NCBI GenBank assembly: GCA_002500925.1
Contig: DLTN01000079.1
Location: forward strand, 6,028 to 13,998
Source of the DNA: Gemmatimonadales bacterium UBA7835
GTDB taxonomy: Bacteria > Gemmatimonadota > Gemmatimonadetes > Longimicrobiales > Gaopeijiaceae
Direction of reading: 5' to 3'
Length of the DNA stretch: 7,971 bases
Shown: in pieces, positions 1-5,463 of the stretch
Layout: every line of letters starts with the position of its first letter
Numbering within the stretch: position 1 is the first letter of the stretch
Notes under the pieces: generated by a model
The model's input: only the letters and a program-made list of their open reading frames with translations
What the model was told of the DNA's origin: nothing
The model's database searches: none
Position numbers and translations under genes: made by a program

Positions 1-64
1 AGAGCCAGCATCGCCGTCTACGCGCGTTTGGTGTCATAGATGATATTAGTAGGAAATCCGGTCG

Positions 65-1342
65 CTAGCGCACTGGCTGACCTGCTACGTATACCTGTTC
101 TAGACTCCTGGTGTTTTGCAGGGATTCGAGGGGATTCTCTCCCAGTACCATGAAGTCAGCCCACATTCCAGGCGCGATTACGCCTCGGTCGTCAAGATCA
201 AGGCAGGAGGCCGAGACGCTGGTCGCACTCATGAGAACCTGCTCCGGTGTCAGGCCTGCCTCGCCCATCATCCATAACTCCATGTGTTCGAAATATCCGG
301 GGAACCGACCACCCGGGCCCGCGTCTGTACCCATGGCGACCGGTAGGCCTGCGTCGGCGACAGCCTTCACGTTGCGAAGCGCTACTTCTAGAGCCGTACG
401 GTAACCTGCCGCGGTTCTGCTAGATGCCATTCGATCCATAAACACTGGATCGGACACTCGGGCAACCTCTCCGGAGTGGGCATGCTCAGTGAAGAACGGG
501 TCGTCGAAAAACCCGGGGCGTTTTCCATACACGAAAGTACTGACTTCACGGGTTAATGTGGGCACGTAGCAGACTTTGGTTTCCCTCAACTGGCTCAAGA
601 ATCCTACGTCTACGTCCACGTCTCTCACTGAGTGCGCCACAAGTGATGTTCCCATGTCGAGAAGTTTCTTGGCGTCCTCTAGATAGAAGAGGTGGGTAGC
701 GAGAGGTAGGCCATTCTCATTCGCAACGTCTAGGACAGCCTGCACGGACTCCCAGGGCATCTTGGTTCCTGTTCCGAGGTTGTCGTCGACTCGCAGCTTC
801 AGCCAGTCAACGCCAGCCTCAACGTTAGCTTGTGCGTCTGTTCTTGCTTTACTTGGAAACGGGGAGGGCGGGATTACAGGGCCTGCTGCTAGCAGACGGG
901 CTCTTGGGTCCGTTGGGTGAGCAGCATCACGGGTCGCTATTACTGCGTCCGTGTCCCCGAGGCTGTTAACCGTCGTTACGCCATATTTCGCAAATAGTTC
1001 AAGGTCACCCCTGACGCGGTCGATTTCGTCTTCTATGGATTCGTCTGCCCATAGACCGCTGAGGTGTCCGTGTGCATTGACGAGCCCAGGTATGATATAC
1101 CGACCGGACAAATCTATCGTTTCGGTAATATCTGCCCCGTTAGGTGCAGAGCCGTCGGAGGAGACACTCACAATCCGTCCGTCTCTCACGAATAACGTTG
1201 TGTTGGCTTGAGCGGGGCGACCTGTGCCATCCCACACGGTTGCGCCCGAGAAGGCGGTCATCGGCGACCCTGTCTCCGGTGAGGAGCAGGCGGCGCAGAT
1301 AAGCAAGGTCGTCAGGGCGGGGTAGAGTCGTTTCATATCCAT
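65..1342 (-). CDS. exported amidohydrolase (imidazolonepropionase/prolidase-like), probable lipoprotein
   Basis: This 425-residue protein belongs to the metal-dependent amidohydrolase superfamily (Amidohydro_1, TIM barrel), which hydrolyses amide or related C-N bonds. All expected metal and catalytic positions are visible: the HxH pair H91/H93 in NAHGHL after strand 1, K182 in DWLKL (candidate carboxylated bridging lysine), H217 in ATHLF, H237 in VAHSV and D340 in GTDAG. A small beta domain wraps the barrel: N-terminal about residues 29-88 (SGATVWDG...IIPGLVNAHGH) and C-terminal about 386-425 (GVIAPGMWADFMVL...VYVAGQPVR). These are typical of the imidazolonepropionase-like and prolidase-like branches. 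The N terminus is basic then hydrophobic and ends ICAAC, so Sec export is likely; C19 could be lipidated, although a Cys at -3 is atypical. ATG at 1342 and in-frame ATG at 1336 are both possible starts; neither has a strong Shine-Dalgarno. The substrate cannot be deduced: dipeptidase, lactonase-like and other hydrolase roles remain open. It is divergent from the cytochrome operon, so a shared role is uncertain. Confidence 0.88.
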   Translation of the reverse strand: MDMKRLYPALTTLLICAACSSPETGSPMTAFSGATVWDGTGRPAQANTTLFVRDGRIVSVSSDGSAPNGADITETIDLSGRYIIPGLVNAHGHLSGLWADESIEDEIDRVRGDLELFAKYGVTTVNSLGDTDAVIATRDAAHPTDPRARLLAAGPVIPPSPFPSKARTDAQANVEAGVDWLKLRVDDNLGTGTKMPWESVQAVLDVANENGLPLATHLFYLEDAKKLLDMGTSLVAHSVRDVDVDVGFLSQLRETKVCYVPTLTREVSTFVYGKRPGFFDDPFFTEHAHSGEVARVSDPVFMDRMASSRTAAGYRTALEVALRNVKAVADAGLPVAMGTDAGPGGRFPGYFEHMELWMMGEAGLTPEQVLMSATSVSASCLDLDDRGVIAPGMWADFMVLGENPLESLQNTRSLEQVYVAGQPVR

Positions 1343-1348
1343 AAGCTG

Positions 1349-1377
1349 AAATTACGGGGTGGCTAACTCTGTTGCAA
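1349..1377 (-). promoter_or_regulatory. weak promoter candidate for the amidohydrolase
   Basis: Read on the minus strand, TTGCAA (1377-1372) is followed after exactly 17 bases by TAATTT (1354-1349). These match the sigma-70 -35 and -10 consensus at four and three of six positions. The geometry is right although the matches are weak. A transcript would begin about seven bases past the -10 hexamer, at or next to the A of the ATG at 1342, so the message would be leaderless or nearly so. That agrees with the lack of a good Shine-Dalgarno before this start. It is a candidate only; chance occurrence is quite possible. Confidence 0.28.
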
Positions 1378-1522
1378 AACTCAGCCTCAGGGCCGGTGTC
1401 CACGCCTCCATTAGCGCACATGCTCACCACCAAAGAGAGTTCTGGCAGAGCCCAATGCCCGCACGTACTTTTAAAGGGTGTTTTGGCGTCTAAATCCCTT
1501 AGAAGGAATGCCTTTCAGCCGT

Positions 1523-1540
1523 TCTGCAGACGGCGCGCCG
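1523..1540. promoter_or_regulatory. two abutting palindromes upstream of the cytochrome operon
   Basis: TCTGCAGA (1523-1530) is a perfect 8-base palindrome. It is followed with no gap by CGGCGCGCCG (1531-1540), a perfect 10-base palindrome. Both lie 31-49 bases ahead of the A1 start, inside the 229-base divergent intergenic region (1343-1571). They could form an operator or a small structure in the 5' leader, but short palindromes occur by chance in GC-rich DNA. No confident sigma-70 promoter for the plus-strand operon was found here. TAGAGT (1543-1548) resembles a -10 box but has no convincing -35 partner. Nothing else coding or structural was recognised between 1343 and 1571. Confidence 0.22.
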
Positions 1541-1556
1541 AATAGAGTGACTCACT

Positions 1557-1574
1557 GGAGCCCGAATTTCCTTG
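1557..1574 (+). promoter_or_regulatory. Shine-Dalgarno GGAG and TTG start of cytochrome A1
   Basis: GGAG at 1557-1560 lies 11 bases before TTG at 1572-1574. An in-frame TGA at 1548-1550 limits upstream extension. The alternative ATG at 1602 would give a protein beginning MSALLVASSG, which has no positive charge ahead of the hydrophobic stretch. The TTG start gives MKTLAV with a lysine at position 2, making a proper Sec signal peptide. The TTG is therefore preferred. Confidence 0.6.
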
Positions 1575-4010
1575 AAGACACTGGCCGTTTCGACGACTCT
1601 GATGAGTGCGCTGCTGGTTGCGTCTAGCGGGCCTCAGGCTGCGGTCAATGAGACTGCGGGTGTGTGGCAGCAGGGACATGCAGGCGATGTGATAGAAGAG
1701 GACCAGGCCGTTATCGAGGAGTACTGTGTGCGTTGCCACAGCGAGCGTCGGCTTCGAGGAAACCTTTCGCTAGAGACTTTTGATGTCTCCAGCCCGGAGT
1801 CTTCGCCGGAAATAGCAGAGGCGATGATAGTAAAGCTGCGGGCTGGCATGATGCCGCCGCCGGGCGCTGCCCGACCTCAGGAATCAGATCTAATCCGTCT
1901 AGCAGAAGGGCTTGAAGCTCGCATGGATCAGATCGCCCTAGAGCGTGGCGATCCAGGAGGACGCACGTTTCAGAGATTGAATCGTGCAGAGTATGCCCGT
2001 TCCATTGAATCTCTATTGGGACTCAGGATCGATCCGGCTAATTACCTCCCCCTCGATACCAAGAGTGAGAACTTCGATAACATAGCGGACGTGCAGATGC
2101 TGTCGCCTACGCTCCTAGACGCGTACCTGACCGCAGCTGCCGAAATAGCTAGGCTCGCAGTAGGCGATCTGGAGGCGGGCGATAGAGAGCATACGTACTC
2201 GGTGTCTGGCTACATGTCCCAGGCTGATAGAGTCGAGGGAGCACCGCATGGAACGCGCGGAGGCACTTCGGTCATTCATAACTTCCCGGCCGATGGCGAC
2301 TATGAGTTCTCAATCGTTTTCGAGCATACGACAACCGGTGCAGGCTTTTCCGGGCAACTCGCTCGAAACGAGCAGGTCGAGGTCTCGATCGACGGTGACC
2401 GGGTCGCTCTAATCGACGTTGATGCTTGGTTATCGTATTCGGATTCTTGGGGTATAACAATGAGAACGGATCCGATAGCTGTTAGCGCGGGTCCTCACCG
2501 CGTTACAGCGGCGTTTCTGAAGACCGCTGAAGGGCCGGTTGAGGACTTGCTCTCACCACACGACTGGTCGATAGCGGATCGCCACACCGGAATGTCAGGT
2601 TACGGGCTCACATTACTACCTCACCTGAGAGACCTGATCATTGCGGGTCCGAGGCGCGTAACTGGTGTGTCGGATCACACAGTTCGGCAGCGTGTGTTCA
2701 ACTGCCGACCGACGACTGTTCGTGAGGAGAGGCCTTGTGCTTCAAGTATCATTGAACGGGTCGCATCTGACGCATACCGACGCCCGCTCAAGCCGAGAGA
2801 TGTAGATGGCCTGATGCACTTTTACGAAGAAGGTGCGCGACAAGGGGGGTTCGAAATTGGGGTGCGTACGGCTCTGCAGGCGATCCTGGCGAGCCCGCAT
2901 TTTGTGTTTCGCTTCGAACGGGGAACTGAGGCCGTTGATAACAGTGCTTACGTTCTCGGCGATCACGCGCTTGCTTCTCGCCTCTCGTTCTTTCTTTGGG
3001 CTAGTCCGCCCGATCATGAGCTTCGGTTACTCGCTGATCAGGGCCGCTTGTCGGATGGAGTAGTCCTGAGAGACCAAGTCGAGCGCATGCTTGAGGATCC
3101 CCGTGCAGAGGCACTCGGATCCCGCTTTGCCGCTCAATGGCTTCGTCTTCAGGACCTAGATAAAGTCCATCCAGATTCATATTGGTTCCCGGATTACGAC
3201 CAGCAACTCGCCGACGCGATGCGTTTGGAAACGGAGTTGTTCTTCACGAATCTTGTCCGGGAAGACCACTCCGTCTTCGATTTGTTCACTGCTGATTATT
3301 CGTTTCTAAACGAGCGGCTTGCTGGCCATTACGGCATTGCAGGGGTGCGCGGAAATGAGCTGCGTCGTGTAGAGTACCCGGATGACCGTCGAAGAGGACT
3401 GCTGGGTCAGGGGAGTATTCTCACACTTACTTCCCATGCGGATCGTACTTCCCCTGTTCTTCGCGGGAAGTGGGTTATGGAAGTTCTCATGGGCACGCCA
3501 CCTCCTCCACCACCTCCGGGGATCCCAGACCTTGAGGAGACGACGGGTGCTGTAGATGGTCGTGTGCTCAGTACCCGTGAGCGAATGGAAGCCCATAGAG
3601 CGAACCCGACCTGCAATTCGTGTCATCGCTTTATAGACCCGATCGGCCTTGCACTCGATAGCTATGACGTTACTGGTCGGTGGCGCATTCGTGAGCGCGG
3701 CGCCGAGATTGATACCCGGGGGGAACTATACGACGGGACCCTGATCGACAGTCCGGGAGCTTTAATTGAGGCTCTCTTAAGTCGTCCTGAGCCCTTGCTT
3801 AGAACCTTTACTTCGAATCTGATGGCGTATGGTCTCGGCAGGCGAGTTGGGTACGCTGATCAACCAGTCGTTCGATCGGTCGTGCGCGAGGCTGCCCTTA
3901 ACGATTATCGTGTATCAAGCTTTGTGCTTGGTGTGGTGATGAGCGACGCGTTCCGGATGCAGTCTCCGGCGTCGCTCTCTAGTGAAACTTCCATCCCTGA
4001 TGGAGGATAG
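1572..4010 (+). CDS. Planctomycete-type c-type cytochrome protein A1 (DUF1587/1595/1592/1588/1585)
   Basis: This 812-residue exported protein has the full family architecture. Residues 1-24 are a Sec signal peptide. About 45-120 form a PSCyt1-like cytochrome c domain with haem motif CVRCH (C52, C55, H56) and a candidate distal Met in AGMMPPPG (M93 or M94). About 129-199 are PSD3/DUF1587 (GGRTFQRLNRAEY...). About 208-362 are a beta-rich domain containing SPHDWS, possibly a binding module (inference). About 385-446 are PSD5/DUF1595 (AYRRPL, SPHFVFRFE), preceded by the pair C378/C389. About 458-588 are PSD4/DUF1592 (RLSFFLW, ...NERLAGHYGI). About 605-705 are PSCyt3/DUF1588, with TSPVLRGKWV, a run of seven prolines (643-649) and a second haem motif CNSCH (C681, C684, H685). 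About 715-797 are PSD2/DUF1585 (RTFTSNLMAYGLGRR). It should receive two covalent haems in the periplasm from a cytochrome c maturation system. The family's reaction is not established; electron transfer is the safe inference. It is the first gene of the operon and paralogous to the gene at 5458-7923. Confidence 0.93.
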   Translation: MKTLAVSTTLMSALLVASSGPQAAVNETAGVWQQGHAGDVIEEDQAVIEEYCVRCHSERRLRGNLSLETFDVSSPESSPEIAEAMIVKLRAGMMPPPGAARPQESDLIRLAEGLEARMDQIALERGDPGGRTFQRLNRAEYARSIESLLGLRIDPANYLPLDTKSENFDNIADVQMLSPTLLDAYLTAAAEIARLAVGDLEAGDREHTYSVSGYMSQADRVEGAPHGTRGGTSVIHNFPADGDYEFSIVFEHTTTGAGFSGQLARNEQVEVSIDGDRVALIDVDAWLSYSDSWGITMRTDPIAVSAGPHRVTAAFLKTAEGPVEDLLSPHDWSIADRHTGMSGYGLTLLPHLRDLIIAGPRRVTGVSDHTVRQRVFNCRPTTVREERPCASSIIERVASDAYRRPLKPRDVDGLMHFYEEGARQGGFEIGVRTALQAILASPHFVFRFERGTEAVDNSAYVLGDHALASRLSFFLWASPPDHELRLLADQGRLSDGVVLRDQVERMLEDPRAEALGSRFAAQWLRLQDLDKVHPDSYWFPDYDQQLADAMRLETELFFTNLVREDHSVFDLFTADYSFLNERLAGHYGIAGVRGNELRRVEYPDDRRRGLLGQGSILTLTSHADRTSPVLRGKWVMEVLMGTPPPPPPPGIPDLEETTGAVDGRVLSTRERMEAHRANPTCNSCHRFIDPIGLALDSYDVTGRWRIRERGAEIDTRGELYDGTLIDSPGALIEALLSRPEPLLRTFTSNLMAYGLGRRVGYADQPVVRSVVREAALNDYRVSSFVLGVVMSDAFRMQSPASLSSETSIPDGG

Positions 4011-4022
4011 AAGAGTCCACAT

Positions 4023-4037
4023 GGGAAGAACGAAATG
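4023..4037 (+). promoter_or_regulatory. Shine-Dalgarno and start choice for the DUF1552 gene
   Basis: GGGAAG (4023-4028) stands six bases before ATG 4035. A second in-frame ATG at 4059 (M9) also has a good site, AGGAA (4048-4052). The upstream start is preferred because DUF1552 proteins usually have a short stretch of the MNFIT type ahead of the twin arginines, as seen with this start. Initiation at 4059 would still leave the RRTFLKG motif intact, so the sequence alone does not settle it. Confidence 0.5.
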
Positions 4038-5441
4038 AATTTCATTACAGGAACCCGGATGGAGCGACGCACCTTCCTCAAGGGAATGGGTGCCTCGGTT
4101 GCGCTCCCGTTTCTCGATGCTATGGTGCCAGCGGGTCGGATGGCCGCCAACTCGGTCACGGATCCCACTCGATTTGTTGCTATAGAGCTGGTTCATGGTG
4201 CCGCAGGGTGTAGCGAATGGGGTGCAAGTCAGCACCTTTGGGACCCAGCGGAAGTCGGTCGGAATTTCGATCTGACCTCAAGCGCACTCAGGCCGCTCGA
4301 GGAATGGCGGGAACGTCTTACGATCGTCAGCAACACCGACGTCCGAATGGCAGAAGCTTTCGAGGCCAATGAGATTGGGGGGGATCACTTCCGTTCCAGC
4401 GCAGTATTCCTGACGCAGTCACACCCTAAACAGACTCGTGGCTCGGATGTTTTCGCAGGAACATCTCTTGACCAGATCTACGCCAGTCGCTTCGGACAGG
4501 ATACACCGATACCAAGCATGCAGTTGTGCATAGAGCCTGTAGACCAATCCGGTGGCTGCGCATATGGGTACTCTTGCGTTTACACAGATACGATAAGCTG
4601 GGCCTCGCCAAGCGCGCCGCTTCCAATGATCCGGGATCCGAGGGTCGTATTCAACATGCTTTTTGGAGCCGGTGGTTCGTCTGAGGATAGGGCGTCACGC
4701 CGTAAGACAAACAGCAGTATTCTAGACTGGATCACAGGTGAGATCGCCTACCTGAAACGCGAACTCGGGCCGAACGATATGCAGCGTCTAGAGAGGTATC
4801 TAGAGAATGTCCGGGAGATCGAACGCAGGATTCAGGCGGTTGAGGCTCAGAACGCCACGGGTGAAGAGCGCCAACTTCCTGGGGCACCAGCGGGTGTTCC
4901 GGACTCATTCGAAGATCACATGCGCCTAATGTTCGATCTGCAGGCGTTGGCGTTCGCGTCCGACATGACTCGGGTCTTTTCGTTCAAGACCGGTCGTGAC
5001 GCGTCCGGACGCGTGTACCCTGAAAGTGGCACAGACCGGCCCTTCCACCCGGCGTCTCATCACGGTGGCCGAGAAGAGGCGATATTAGATTTTCAGAAGA
5101 TCAATGAATATCACGTGAGCATGCTGCCCTATTTTCTTGATAGGCTGGAGGCTTTGGACGAAGGTGGTACCGACTTGCTCGAGAAGACTATGATCGTATT
5201 CGGATCTCCTATGGCGGACGGGAATCTCCACAACCATCGCCGCTGCCCACTTGTCCTGTTGGGGGGAGCAAACGGTCAACTGGAAGGAAACCTGCACCTC
5301 AAGGCTCCAGACGGAACACCGATGGCTAATGTCATGCTCACACTTATGCACAAGCTTGGTATGGACGACATTAACAGCTTCGGAGACAGCACGGGTGATT
5401 TCTCTCTGACGTTGCCGCACTCAACAGCGCCTGCGGACTGA
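4035..5441 (+). CDS. Tat-exported HXXSHH (DUF1552) protein B
   Basis: This 468-residue protein starts with a twin-arginine signal: R11-R12 in ERRTFLKG, then GMGASVALPFLDAM and a likely cleavage region near VPAGRMAA (about 31-38). The rest matches PF07586 (HXXSHH, DUF1552). Visible motifs are GDHFRSSAVFLT (116-127), GTSLDQIYA (142-150), CAYGYSC (175-181) followed by YTDTISW, DPRVVFNMLFG (201-211) and a helical, charge-rich stretch about 228-273. The name-giving signature is HPASHH (338-343). A terminal block, GSPMADGNLHNH (390-401), has D395, H399 and H401 as plausible metal ligands (inference). The family's reaction is unknown to me. It is commonly encoded beside DUF1592-type cytochrome proteins, exactly as here, with 24 bases to the gene before and 16 to the gene after. 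Tat export suggests that it folds, perhaps with a cofactor, in the cytoplasm, and then acts in the periplasm or at the surface. Five cysteines remain in the exported form. Confidence 0.93.
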   Translation: MNFITGTRMERRTFLKGMGASVALPFLDAMVPAGRMAANSVTDPTRFVAIELVHGAAGCSEWGASQHLWDPAEVGRNFDLTSSALRPLEEWRERLTIVSNTDVRMAEAFEANEIGGDHFRSSAVFLTQSHPKQTRGSDVFAGTSLDQIYASRFGQDTPIPSMQLCIEPVDQSGGCAYGYSCVYTDTISWASPSAPLPMIRDPRVVFNMLFGAGGSSEDRASRRKTNSSILDWITGEIAYLKRELGPNDMQRLERYLENVREIERRIQAVEAQNATGEERQLPGAPAGVPDSFEDHMRLMFDLQALAFASDMTRVFSFKTGRDASGRVYPESGTDRPFHPASHHGGREEAILDFQKINEYHVSMLPYFLDRLEALDEGGTDLLEKTMIVFGSPMADGNLHNHRRCPLVLLGGANGQLEGNLHLKAPDGTPMANVMLTLMHKLGMDDINSFGDSTGDFSLTLPHSTAPAD

Positions 5442-5442
5442 A

Positions 5443-5463
5443 GAGGGCATTGGGAGAATGATG
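5443..5463 (+). promoter_or_regulatory. ribosome binding site and tandem ATG of cytochrome A2
   Basis: Two ATG codons stand in tandem at 5458 and 5461. GAGGG (5443-5447) is 10 bases from the first; GGGAG (5452-5456) is four bases from the second and only one from the first. Either ATG may be used, and the product differs by a single Met. The site begins two bases after the stop codon of the DUF1552 gene, which fits translational coupling. Confidence 0.5.

Noticed and set aside
1..64. Short open stretches at the left edge: plus-strand frames ending at 39, 41 or 68 and a minus-strand ATG at 37
   Set aside because: Each is only about a dozen to two dozen codons, none has a recognisable motif or ribosome binding site, and no hairpin terminator was seen. 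The edge could hold the tail of a convergent gene but cannot be assigned.
63..70. Palindrome CGCTAGCG over the amidohydrolase stop codon
   Set aside because: Eight bases only, with no loop, no T-run and no extension; not a credible terminator or site.
2703..2738. C378/C389 (and C392/C403 in A2) as a third haem site
   Set aside because: The spacing is CX10C with no following CH motif, so covalent haem attachment of the usual type is not supported; a structural disulphide is more likely.
3915..4235. Minus-strand open frames across the A1-B junction
   Set aside because: They overlap the conserved C terminus of A1 and the Tat signal of B, and show no protein-like pattern.
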